From Hypsibius dujardini (Eukaryota; Tardigrada; Eutardigrada; Parachela; Hypsibiidae): 64,000 nucleotides of DNA. This document shows positions 1 through 11,242 of the stretch, piece after piece (position 1 is the stretch's first letter; each line of letters opens with the position of its first letter). The translations under genes and the position numbers were made by a program. The stretch covers positions 34,319-98,318 of the forward strand of contig LRSR01008087.1 in NCBI GenBank assembly GCA_001579985.1. Direction: 5' to 3'. Below the pieces are notes generated by a model. It did no database searches. It had not been told where the DNA came from and was given only the letters and a program-made list of their open reading frames with translations.

Positions 1-887
1 AGCATTGTTCCCGATCAACATGATTTCAATGTCAGCCTCTGTGTGCTATGATTTACAAAGCATGTATTTCTTTTTCGACATGTGTGCTGTTTTAATAATT
101 TCCTTCCCAACTCTTGGTTGTTTTCCTTACCTCTCTCACATTTTTTAGCCATTCCGCAATGTTCCTAAAACTCTGTTTATTTGTGATGTCGTAGATAAGT
201 AAGATGGCATTAACGCCTCGGTAATATGATACCGTGACGGTATGTCCACTTTCTTGGCCGGCTGAGTCCCTGTAAAAAAACTTTTCGCATCATACATTAA
301 AAAATCACTTGGGGAATACATAGTATGACTCCCGCATCAAGACCACGCCCATAACAACGCATTTCATCAGAGTTAATAATACAGTTTGCAAATTGTCTAT
401 TGACACCATTCAGATGGAATGAGTGATGTACGCTGCAAATTGTTTCAGTAGTCTTTCAGACAAAAAAGCAATTGATTTAGGCTTAATATCTTCGAATGTA
501 CCAACAAAATATCCTCCTCATCAATTTTTCTCTTTCTCATGAGGACATCAACCTGATTTGGTCACTTGATCCCCCCCCCCACGTCGGTCTACCCGTCGGT
601 CACATTACCTACCATATAACCAGTTTCACTCTCGTCCCTCCCACGTCCAGGTTTTTAATCTTGTAATCAATTCCTACATGATCAAATGAGAAAAAACATA
701 TTACTATCCCTAGTGCCTAGGTCCAATGAGTTAATCTATGTATTAGATCAAGAATCAGATCAATGCTTGACAGGAACGTGGGGTTTAACTCGTCCTCCGC
801 AAACCGACGTAATAGATCAGTTTTTCCAACCGTCCTGTCTCCAACCAGAAGCATTTTGAACATATAATCGTAGGTTTTTACTGTCAT
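1..887 (-). CDS. Rab-family small GTPase (Rab8/10-like, degenerate), 5' exons; partial
   Basis: Four minus-strand exons can be followed: about 761-887 (N-terminus and P-loop), 613-673 (switch I to IW), 131-269 (DSAGQ to about residue NVRE) and 45-1, which runs off the window. I start at 887, giving [11 protein letters not shown], which matches the usual Rab8 N-terminus better than the ATG at 911. Rab GTPases are membrane-trafficking switches. The P-loop GDRTVGKT keeps GxxxxGK, and DSAGQ keeps DxxG, but the G4 motif reads GNNA where NKxD is expected. Phases of exons 2 to 4 agree. Exon 1 has no in-frame GT donor: the homology ends at ATTG followed by AT, and the only other in-frame choice is a GC donor at 767. 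Either a non-canonical splice site or early decay. Confidence 0.7.
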
Positions 888-1249
888 TCTGGACTGGAAG
901 GAAGCACACACACTCTACGCTATATAGCCCGGAATAGCGAGAGACGAAAGTTGACTTCGCCTCTGGTAAAAGAGGAAAGTGTGTATTATCTATCATAGAG
1001 TGAACACAATGTATGTGAGTGTTGTTCTATTACGAGTGACTCATAATGTGTGATAATCCTTGTCAGGAAAGCGAGACTCAATGCAGCGTAGCATTGATAG
1101 TCTTCTCGCCGTCCGTTCCTTATGTCGCCGACTGGTAGCAGACGACGTTGAGAGCGCTGAGCACAGCTGTTTGCATATAAACCTTCAAGGAGAACCATTT
1201 TTCTCCGTATCGTTACGCGTTTAATCTCTGTTGTCCCGACCACTGCGAC
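888..1249. promoter_or_regulatory. Divergent promoter region between Rab-like and ARH3 genes
   Basis: The two genes are transcribed away from each other and share about 360 bp. A TATA-like string (catataaa) lies near 1174-1181 on the plus strand, about 70 bp before the ARH3 start codon, and tatatag lies near 922 on the Rab side. No experimental start site is visible; this is inferred from position. Confidence 0.35.
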
Positions 1250-3888
1250 ATGGCAGAATCCCGTCAGGGAAATGAACCATCAGAGCCGTTGTTGCTGGAT
1301 AAATATCGGGGTTGTTTAATGGGAGTTTTGCTGGGAGACTGTATCGGTGGTTTGTTTGATTTTCAATGGCGAATCGATTCCTTGCCTCCACGAAGAGTGG
1401 AACAGATCGAAGACAGCATTTGGAGTCATTTGAAAAACTGTGAGTTTCAAATCTGTGGGACACATATATCAGCTTTGGATTTTCAAGTCGTGTTGTTTTT
1501 TATTACCGGGATTACGTTGTTTTAGATGTTCAACCGTCACTGCAGTACACCGATGACACTTCCATGTCGCTATCACTTGCGGAATCCTTGTTGAAAAATT
1601 GCGGACTGGATCCAAAAGACCTCGCGAGGACGTAAGTTCGCCGTGTTGTATATGTGGGATCGATTGCTTATATATATCGAGCTTAATTTTTGCCGATTGA
1701 ACTACCAGGTTGCTATCTACATAACCAGCCAGACTTTGCTGATTCTGATAAAAAAACTGAATACAACGGTTCAACCGATTCGAATTGCGATTGGTAAATC
1801 ATTCGCAAATCGAGGTTTAGAAGTAAATTGAAGTGGAGCTGTGATCTCACGCAGGGGTTCCTTTACTGTTTTTACAAGTCGGAACCAGTACCCCTCACCC
1901 CTCATGGTAGGGCCAAAGGGTGGGCAAGGGGACAAAATCCATTTTGAAAAATTAAATCAAAAGCTCGGCCTTTTGTTCCTGTTCATTGTCAAGCTTGTGG
2001 GGGGTTTTGTGCGGGTCTGATATCCAACGGCCCCTGGAATTTCAAAACGTTGTCAAAAACTTCAGTTTCTCTTTCGATATTTGTGATTTATTGGCCTATA
2101 ATTAAATTCATTTTTCCACTACTTCGAGTGAGGGGGCACAACATTAGCTTTGTTTTTGCGTATTATGTGGTAACCATTACAATGTTGAATCATTTAACAG
2201 ATTTAAGGATTTTAGGTTCGTCGATAGGTATCTTCATGAGGTCAACAAACAACTGTGCTACGCCCAAGTTCCCTATGACGTGTTTGATGTTTGGGAAGAG
2301 ATGCACTTCGAGGGAGATATATTTGCCCCAGCCAGGCGGCGATTTGGCGGAGTTGGATCTACTGGGAACGGAGGTGCCATGCGTGCGGCTCCTGTGGCCT
2401 TATTTTGTGGCGGTGACCCTGATGCTCTTGTTCAAGTACTTCCAGCTTTCCCGCTAAAACTTAAACCCATATTTACAGATATATAATTTTACGGTTTACG
2501 CGCAAATTTTGTTTTGCATTCAGATAGCGAAAACAAACACGCAACTGACCCACGCCCATGCCGAGGGTTATAATGGGGCTATCTTGCAGGCATATGCCGT
2601 TAGCCTAGCACTGCACAACAACGCACCTCTCGATGTGGAACTGTTTTTGAATCAACTGTTGGAATTTAATAGGCGGCTGGAAGATGGGTAAAGAATTATT
2701 GCTATTCGTTTAGTACTTAACGGTGGCAGGGTAGCAGAATCTCGTTTAGAGTCCTTATAGATCGAAACCAGGAACCTGACAAGAAAAGGGCCCCACTCTC
2801 CCCAGTGAAATCTTCCACTTCTGATGGCCATTGTGTATTCTTCTGGCTTATTTAGCAGTATATCCACCGAGAAAATCAGCAATAAACGAGACCTTCCATG
2901 TTTAAATGTTTCAAAACTTTTTCACATCGTTATAGAGCGGGCTTCAAAGTTACTGGGGAAGCCGTAAGATTGATTGCTGGATTGCTGACTTGAGTTGCCA
3001 GCTGAACACAACACGGATCTAACAATCAATCAAACCAGAATCATGTCGACATCGCAGCGCCATCCATAACGGTCTAAACCAGTTTTTAAAATATTTAAAA
3101 ATAGAAGGTCTCGTTTACTGCTGATTTTCCCAAGAGATATACTGCCACATAAACCAGACGAATGCAAGACGGGAATCAAAAGTAGAGGATTTCACCGGGA
3201 GAGTGATGCCCTTTCCTTGTAAGCGTTGCCAAGGAAGTGAACAATGAGGGGGGAGGGGGCATTTCTTTTATCCCCTCCAACCGGCCTCACGCGTCCTGGT
3301 TCCTATCTCTTATAATTAGGACCACACATGGTGCTTTTGCCGACAGCATAGGGGGTTGTAATACTTTTCAAGCTGACAGTCAAAATCTTATTCGATTTGG
3401 TTAGGTTGTTGGAGAAGCCGTTCACAAAACGATTTGAAATTGTTCGTCAGCTGTTGCGTGAAGATAACGTGGAGGCAACCGAGGTCGTCCGACAACTTGG
3501 GCATTCTGTGCTGGCTGTAGACGCTATGCCGATGGCTCTCTTCTGCGCCCTCCGATCACTGAAACCCATTGCTTCCGTTAACGTAAGAGGGTCTCCAATA
3601 GAGACGTTGATCACTTCTTGTGATAGAACTTTAATTTGACAACATTTCTTTCACCAACAGCGAGAACATGAGATCGAACGCAGCATTATCTACGCCATTT
3701 CCATGGGAGGTGATACTGACACCATTGCCAGTATGACCGGAGCCATCACCGGTGCACTGTTTGGTATGAAACAAATCCCGTCATCGTGGATTACAATGTG
3801 CGAGGCATCAGAGAAGCTCCTGGCTGTGGCGGAGAAACTGTTCTTGCACGCGTCCGCAAAAATAGCATCATCATGTGGTTCTGATTAA
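1250..3888 (+). CDS. ADPRS: ADP-ribosylhydrolase ARH3 (ADP-ribosylserine hydrolase)
   Basis: Six exons, 1250-1439, 1526-1631, 2216-2435, 2524-2687, 3405-3582 and 3661-3888, join in frame to 361 residues, the normal ARH3 length. All introns are GT-AG with agreeing phases. ARH3 removes ADP-ribose from serine after DNA damage and cleaves poly-ADP-ribose, using two Mg ions. Metal-binding motifs are present: YTDDT at about residues 71-75 and GGDTDT at about 302-307. The family features GDC near the N-terminus, TGNGGAMR and QLTHAHAEGYNGA are also clear. Introns 2 and 4 are long (584 and 717 bp); intron 2 carries a repeat-family copy. Nothing suggests loss of function. Confidence 0.93.
1852..1995. 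repeat. Interspersed repeat copy in ARH3 intron 2 (GGTCCTTACAAGTCGGAAC family)
   Basis: The stretch containing ttacaagtcggaacca, ctcatggtagggcc, gggtgggcaa and ctcggccttttgt recurs in both introns of the kinase-like gene at 56.7 and 58.1 kb. There the copies have inverted termini, so this is probably a degraded non-autonomous DNA transposon. Confidence 0.6.
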
Positions 3889-5392
3889 GCGATTTCCTGA
3901 CAGTCACTTTTCAGAGACCGTACCTGCTTTGTGTCTTGGATGCTATGCGAGCATAATTTATTATTACGTTCGTGTTTGCACATTTCTTGTCACTGTTTTT
4001 CTGACGCTTTAAATCGAGTAACAAATGATTCGATAAAAAACTTATGAAACCCACAAAACCTTTTCAATTATCAATTGCTCGCCCATAACCTTTTTCGCCA
4101 AAGATTGGCAACCTGTTTTTCCGAAACCCTCTAAGAACTTGGGGCTGGCCAAATAGAGATATCAAAATTATGCCGAACCAAAACAACTAGTAATTTCTTT
4201 GCTTCAATTTGTTTAGTTGACTTAAATTACTCAACTAACATTTTTAGTTGCTGACATATTGTAATAAATTTTAAGTGAGAAAAAATAAAAAATCGGAAGT
4301 TAGTTATCTTAACTAAACTATCTAACTATCATAAAATTGAAGACTAGTTTAAAAGTTTAAAGGTTCAAAAAGAAACTAAACTTAAAACTTTTAGCAATGA
4401 AGTTTTAATTGCCTAGACTACGCCGAGTTTGAGCTGGCCCTCACCAAATATTTTTCTTCATCTTTAATAATTATGCATGGGCCCGCGAGCAATAAGAACT
4501 GCTGTCGGAAAGAGATGAATCGGGCAGACGTGTATGAGGTTGCTAATGACATTTGTCGGCAGAGTGACGGATGCAAGACTATTACTGTAAAGTCCCGACC
4601 CATCCGTGGTACTTTTTGGACCCCCCAGTAAATCAGGCCCGGTGAGCCCGGTGGCGCTTACGCAATCAATCAATCGGCACGTGTCATGTGCTTCGCACAT
4701 CTTTGCAATCAACCAAAACGGTCGCTTTTTACCCTGTGATGACATAAGCACCACGGATGGGTCGGGACTTTACAGTACAGAAATTCAACAATCCATTATA
4801 AATGCCCCCCCCCATATTATAAGCGCGGGACACATGAGAATACTTCTCAGTACCAGATTTGAATGGCTGATCGTTTTCAAGTATCAATCTAGATGAGAGG
4901 GAAATCAAAAGAGGTCTTTAACAATTTGTCATAATACCTAAATAGTGTTCTGTTAAGTGGCCAGACATCGCGTTCGCACATCAATATTAAATGAGAGAAG
5001 GGCTTTGGATATTGAGATTACCAGCAATTTCTTACGATAAACAATAATCTGTCATATAATCACTCACGACAAATCATTGCTTTACCCGCTAAACCTGGAG
5101 ACTTCGATGAACGGGCTCGTATAGCACACTTGAGACTACCGACTCGGAACAACCGATCCAATTAATTAAATGACCCACAGAAAGCTGCCCTCGCAGCAGG
5201 GCTCATGTATTATATCCTTTCAGGTAACAACCGGGACCCCTTAGAGTAGGGCCATGAAGTCGCCAAAGAAATTCCAGAGTTTTCTAAAACTCACTATAGT
5301 TTCGGCCTATAGTTTCTGACCGTTTCAAAACTTGCGGGGCCCAGGGATTTTGCAGAATTTCACATTTTTCCAACAAATTTGAGATTTTATTC
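3889..5392. other. Intergenic region after ARH3
   Basis: No supported gene. It holds an AT-rich stretch (4195-4400), the inverted-repeat element at 4583-4777, and near 5220-5370 a segment loosely resembling the repeat in ARH3 intron 2. Short open frames across the inverted repeat look accidental. Confidence 0.6.
4583..4777. mobile_element. Short inverted-repeat element (MITE-like), 195 bp
   Basis: Perfect 28-bp terminal inverted repeats: 4583-4610 reads tactgtaaagtcccgacc and onward, and 4750-4777 is its exact reverse complement. The interior is 139 bp and includes a run of ATCA repeats. No clear target duplication is visible. Confidence 0.6.
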
Positions 5393-5983
5393 TTGATTAA
5401 GCGAAACCGAATAATAGACAAAACTCAAGAAATTCTGAACAAGTGGAAACATTTTAAGGTGGTTCAAGGAATAAAAAAAAAAATTATTTTTAACTTCAGA
5501 GTTCAGTTCTTTAGTACACATGAAACTTCAGTGATTCGTCCACAGTGTCATACATTCGCGTTAAAATTCACGTTAGAGGAAAATCCACCAGCAACGCATG
5601 TGCCGGCGCTGAGTACATTGTCGACCGCTGCATTGCGTGGACATGACCAAACCGGTTGTGGGATTAGTAGCTGTATGCCAAAACCAACACAACCCATTGC
5701 GGCTCGAGCGGCGAAATACTTTTATCTCCGGCAAGGTGGTTCTGTTGGCTGTTCTGTTGCTTTAGTCAGTTGGACGCCGATTTCGGTAATTTACTTTGTT
5801 CTTACCCTTACGCCCGACATATATCCCTCAATACCGGCCGTATTGTGGGATGTCCTAGACACACTCGGAGCGCTCCAAGCTTCCTGCACTTCGATTATTT
5901 TTATTTTGACAGCAAATAATTTGAGGAAAGCTGCGAAGCATCATTGGAACGGCCTGTTGAATCTTTTCTCAAGAAAGCAGTAA
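5393..5983 (+). pseudogene. Possible rhodopsin-like GPCR C-terminal fragment (TM6-TM7)
   Basis: The second half of this open frame encodes two hydrophobic helices. The first has SWTP, resembling the TM6 WxP motif of class A receptors. The second ends in a basic NNLRKAAKHHW tail typical of the start of a receptor C-terminus, followed by a stop at 5983. The usual NPxxY of TM7 is not recognisable. I found no exons for TM1-5 upstream. A plausible acceptor lies near 5500 (ttaacttcag). This is either the last exon of a gene I cannot trace or a fragment. Function inferred only from topology. Confidence 0.3.
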
Positions 5984-6532
5984 TTTCATTTGTTAAGACG
6001 CTTTCGTTGAAGTGATAAAGAGTTAAATTAAGCCTATCCGTACTCTGCCCGAGTCATGCATGTGCTTATACTCGATATAGTCGAATGGAACTTAGGCAGC
6101 AGTCAATTTTTCTTAACATGTCATACGTTTCCTATGGCCCCATGCAGATGCTTCTGAGGCTTAAACACTTTCAAACACTAGGCTCAAAAGCTAAGACTTT
6201 CTAGGACGAGACTGCTTCTTTTATCATGTATGTTATTATCTGACTTCAGCCGAACTACGGCACTGCAAACCCTCACTATCGCTCTATAGCCTATCACTGT
6301 TTGTTTAATACGTAACTTAATACTGTGGCCTGCTTTGCGGGCACTTGAAAAGTTAATGTAATTATCATCCGCCAGTAACTTTTTAAGTTGGAAAGGGCCC
6401 AAACTCTATTACAAGCACCTTGACTGGTATTTTGCAGTGTTTCGCATCATTAGCCCGTAAAACAACAACTTCTTGGTCATTTCTTCGGCATCCATCCTTC
6501 GATGTATTGATACAGATAGGAGCTATTCCGTT

Positions 6533-8680
6533 ATGGCAAAAAAGTTTAAACTTATCCAGCTAAACTTCCTGCAAATTATCCGATTCATCCCCTGCAATGA
6601 TGTCGGTCTCCAAAACCGACCAATTTACAGAACCTTAACGCTCGCCATTGCTTGGTGCATCCTGCTTGGCAGTTTGGTCTGTGTCGGCTTCACGTTCCTC
6701 CAATCTATCGCTGCGCTCCTCCAAGAAAACGATCTCACCCTAGTAGCCAAGCTTTTCCTCATCATCCCCTTCTTCATCACGTCCTTGCAAACATTTATCG
6801 TGTTAATTCTCGCCATATATCAAAGAGCATCCCTCAAAAAGCTCCATCAATTTGTTGAGAATTTCATCGCCGAACAACGCCTCTCAAACGGAGCCAAAAA
6901 TAGAACAAAACGTTGGAGGTTACAGGCGACAATATTGTTCGTATGCATTACGATATTCACGAGTCTCTGGTACACCTGGCAGATTGAGATGTTGATTACA
7001 TACAGCGCCGCCGCTGAGGCTGGGACTACCGGATTCAAACCCCTTCCTGCAAATCTTCAAATTGGAATGTACGTCATCCTGGTGGCTATTTGTTTTCAGT
7101 GCATCGTATCCAAACACATCCAATGCGCGATGTTTAACGAACGCAGCATTCGGCAAATTAAATTCCCAAATACGAAAAACGACAACTCGTTTTGAGACGG
7201 GACAATGTTCAGCAACACAGCTCGAAAAGAAACTGCTGGAATGGCGACAACTTCATATCGGTTCAGTGAACATGTTCCATTCTGTTAATGAGCATTTCAG
7301 TATGACGCTGTTCGTTTTGTACGGATCCGATTTCTGGGCAATGCTGGGATTCGGTGCAAACCTTCTCATACCGCAGTATAAGAATATGCTGACGTACATT
7401 TTCTACGCTTCTTCATCAGCAATGTTTTTTTTTTTACATTACGGTGTTCCTTGCACCGTTGATTTTCGTCCACGAACAGGTATTGTCGTATCTCGGTTCA
7501 CATAACAAACTTTGCAGGGCACAGATATCTGCCTTTATTTTTTTGTAGAATGCCGCTATCAGTCGCTCAATCGACGGTTTGATCGACGCGCTTGAACTCA
7601 GATCTCCCTCTTCGACGAAGGTAGGACAAAGCAAAGTAGCCAAAACTGGCTTATTGACATGTTTGATCTGTTATTAGACTGACACCAAAAATCTTATCAA
7701 GAGACTACAAAGTTTTGAGAATCGCTTTCGGACTCTTGTTTGCACTTTCGACGGCGCTGGACTCTTACCTTTCACTCGCGGTTTTGTTGTTGGGGTAAGA
7801 CCAACGTAGGGAGGCGTAAAATGTGGATGCTGGAGGGGGGATACGATCTCTAAAAATATAACGGAAAATAATTAGACCCACCGACATCCCGTATCATTTT
7901 GCCTTTCCCCTTGATGGTTGCATTAGAGCACGATAACGAACAGGTAGGGTCATCCGTGATGCGCCGAGGTTCAGTGGTAAAGATGAGCAAAACATTTCAG
8001 CTCGGCGAACTTTCGTTCAAAATTTGAACCTTGAAAAGTTTCTGCGGCTGGCAAAAGTCTTCTTAGTCCGGCAAAAACCCAGATTTTTTATGGTGATCGT
8101 TGTTCCCTAACTTAATAAATTAAGGATTGATTTTTTTAAAATCCTGTAAGTTTCCTTTTCATAAAAAAATTGAAACCCTAAATATTGAACCCTGCCCGCA
8201 CGAATGTTGAGCGATAAAACAAAACGCTTCCTTTCTCTATCACCCCGTGAGTTTTTTGTCATATCATTTACTTGACCTATGTCCAAACGTTGGGGTTTAA
8301 ATCTCGAGCTTGAGGAACAGATGGGCTTTGCAAAATGATCAAGTTTGTCATACTTACTCAAAAGTACATTGATCAGCAGTCGTAAAACTGAATATAGTCA
8401 GAAAAGGGGAAAGGGAAAGGAAGGCAACTTGTAGCCTAAACCTCCCCTCACCCCCATCAGCCCGCGTATGAGGGCCATGACTAACCGTTTGCGTGTTCTT
8501 TTTTCCGAATTACAGACGTGCACGGTGGCGCTGTCCTTGCTGTTCTTGGCGAAAGAGCTCCTCGACAATGCAACAAAAGACGACTGCTGTACTGGTGCGA
8601 CAGCGAGGAACTCCTCACCGTCATCATCATTTGCCCCATGGCATTTGGATGACTTCCTCACTACAAAAGAGCCCCGATAA
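6533..8680 (+). CDS. Gustatory-receptor-like seven-helix protein, with probable frame break
   Basis: Proposed exons: 6533-7105, 7221-7479, 7549-7620, 7678-7794 and 8516-8680. The topology is that of the insect-type chemoreceptor superfamily (7tm_7): about four helices in exon 1, two in exon 2, and a last helix (TCTVALSLLFLAKELL) after a conserved-looking TFDGAGLLPFTRGF segment. Exons 3 to 5 all splice in phase 0. Two problems exist. The junction 7105/7220 uses a weak donor. Exon 2 changes frame in an 11-T run at 7425-7435: the frame before it and the helix-coding frame after it differ by one base. That could be a homopolymer sequencing error or a real pseudogene mutation. Ligand and expression cannot be inferred. 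Confidence 0.5.
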
Positions 8681-9265
8681 TGACTAACATGATATTGAGC
8701 TGAATGATAGCATCGTAACATGACTAATTATTACTTGAATCAAATTATCATGTTTTGTTGCAACAACTATATAAATGTTCGTGTCAGAAGGCCTCAAAAT
8801 TTCATCGTTTAAGTCCAGATACAGTCACGTGTTTTCATAGTCGGCAAGAATGACTGCGCGGCCAGGAGTTCGTTCATGTCGACTAATGTGAGTCCACCGA
8901 GATGACAAAATACTGCAGATTCGTTGAGTGTCACTGCCGAACTTTGAACAGAGTCAACACGGCGAGTCATAATCTATCAGAAGAAACCAGCCCTCGTTCC
9001 TTTTACTTAACGAAGATGGTCAACACCGATACGACCACACAAGTATTCTGGCTGGGAACAGGCCGCGCAAACTTCACTTTTCACGGCAAACAAAGCCCAA
9101 CTAGTCATCTTATCTCTATGAAGAATCGTTCCCGGCAAAACGATCTAGCAGTCTTGATTTGTTTTCGCTCTCCTTGCCCCCAATGCATGTGTATTCTTTA
9201 TTCTTTCGAAAAAACAAGCTTAGAAGTTTGTGATTCTCGCAGTCACAGTTAAGCTAATAAAAAAA

Positions 9266-9993
9266 ATGTGGGACTTCGTTCTCTTCACAATGGCGGTGGT
9301 AGGCTGTCAAGCTCGCCCGAGCAGCGAGCCTCAAGTAGCACTACATGTTACCCTTCTGTCGGGATTAGAGGGCGACGGTTTGGATCTTCCTTGTTATCAT
9401 GCGACCCAGCCGACAACTCAGCCAGACGCCGTGATTCACTGGGATAGGATTGGCGGGGCTGCGCTTCCAACTGGATCAAGCACTACCGCGGACGGTTCGC
9501 TGCGCATTCCCCGCCTGGTTCCCGTAGACGGTGGCCTTTATGAGTGTCGTCTGGGAGATCACCAAACGAATTCCAGCCACCCCGGCCACGTGCAGCGAGT
9601 GATTCAAGTAATCGTTATACCCGGTAAATCCCTCATTGTTTTAACCTGAAAAACTCAAACCTCCCAGTGGCGGATTGACCGTTGAGACGACCAACCCCCC
9701 GTCACCCAAAATGCTCCCCCGCCCCCCGCAGTGCGAGTGGGGGTGGCGGAAATTTGTAGATTTTTTACATGCTTAAGCTTGTCCTCCCCCGGCCCGGTGA
9801 GGATGGGGAGGGGAATTTTTCTTGCCACGTCCTTCAGCAAGCTTGCCGACCTCAATCCGCCGTTGACATTACCTAGAATCATTTGTTGTTCTCCATCATA
9901 TTCAGCTCCTCCAAGAAGACCAGAAGTGACAACTGTTTGACTAATTGATTCATTTTATCACTTACAGCCCCGACTTCACCGCCTGCCAATTAG
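9266..9993 (+). CDS. Small secreted single immunoglobulin-domain protein
   Basis: Exons 9266-9623 and 9968-9993 join (phase 1, good acceptor ttatcacttacag) to 127 residues. Residues 1-16 form a signal peptide. One Ig domain follows: C43, W59 in the VIHWDR strand, and the DGGLYEC motif ending at C94. The style (WxRxxGxxLP, DGSLRIP) recalls perlecan-type Ig repeats. The second exon adds only eight residues, ending APTSPPAN. There is no membrane anchor. I chose the start at 9266 because the upstream in-frame residues would spoil the signal peptide. It could be the N-terminus of a larger alternative transcript if exon 2 is skipped. Confidence 0.6.
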
Positions 9994-10405
9994 ATTGTCA
10001 AACACGCTCGCTGACAGCCGCACCGGGATAAGAACCTGTAGGTCTTCATTGCAAAATACAAGCCAGAGTTGACGCGAAAATAATAGTCGGGCTTACCAAA
10101 TCAATTGATAAATATAGTTTTCAGTGGGGACTTTTCCATTTGGACAACACTACGGAGAGATGATAAAGTGAAATGACTCGCCATTTTTACCGGCAGCAGT
10201 GTTGTATTTATCTGATTGACATAATTGCCGATGATATGCCCACGTCATTACCAATGTTATTTAAATATGCTAATATTACGCATGCCTGGTTGTGACGTTT
10301 ACAGCGCTGCCATGGCTGACATGGGCATTTATTTCTCTTGAAACAAGGTATCAACTAATTCAGTAGCCATCATGTTCCATTAAATATTGGAAAAAAATAT
10401 TTAAA

Positions 10406-10437
10406 TATTTACAAACACAATATTGTGTTTGTAAATA
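10406..10437. repeat. Perfect 32-bp palindrome
   Basis: The arm tatttacaaacacaat is followed directly by its exact reverse complement, with no spacer. It would form a perfect hairpin or cruciform in AT-rich DNA. No element boundary is visible around it. Confidence 0.85.
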
Positions 10438-11186
10438 CTTTTTTGCCAGCGCTTAGTCGCGCAAGGTGGTGTCTGAGCCTATTTGCCGTGATTCTGCTTC
10501 ATAAATGTGTTTAATCTCAGTCAAAGAGCTTCTCCTTAAACATGAGGCTCAAAACGTTAATGTTAATCCTCCTTGGGGCGTGTGAAGTAGAAGAGAATAG
10601 TCTACTAATACCATCAAGTTTTAGAAATCAACGGATGTTAAGTAAAATTAGCAGGTCCCTTGCGGCAGTTCGGTAGTCGCTATTCATAACAAAAAATATC
10701 AATTGCAAAGGCAGAACAACATTACAGGGTAGTCAGCAAGCCTTGAGCTTTCCGTTGTGTGAACGCTGACAGGTTTTAAAACAAACTGCAGCGTGTGAAA
10801 TGCCCTAACCCAGTGCGGGGAGAGATGTTACACCAGCTGGAAAAACGACGTGGATAAAGATTCACAACCAACACTTAGGCGAATAAAACCAACAACATCT
10901 GTATGTTCCTCTTTCAACGCTGCAAGGGACGGACTGGACTTGATCGTAGCTTTCTCATTTGTGACGCAGAGGAAGTCGAATCAAGATGACCTCTATTAGG
11001 CATTGATGGTAGACGTGCCACAACGCTGTCACACTGATAACTTGCCAAATTTGCACGAACGGTATTACGTTGAAGTTTCAAGTTAGAGGTTACTCTCAGT
11101 CTGACACACATGAGAATAGTGGTCATACCTAAAAAGGCCAAGGGAAGGTCCAGACAGTAGACCAGGTCGCTCGGTAAATATCTCGT

Positions 11187-11242
11187 ATTATTATTATATC
11201 GAACGAACAGCGAAAATTATTATTATTATATCGCGCGAACAG
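11187..11242. repeat. Two-copy tandem ATT-rich repeat
   Basis: A unit of the form tattattattatatcg-aacgaacag occurs at about 11187-11210 and again, as atcgcgcgaacag, at about 11216-11242. Confidence 0.6.

Noticed and set aside
4606-4896. 96-codon open frame on the plus strand
   Set aside because: It reads through both arms of an inverted repeat; no domain or splice partner.
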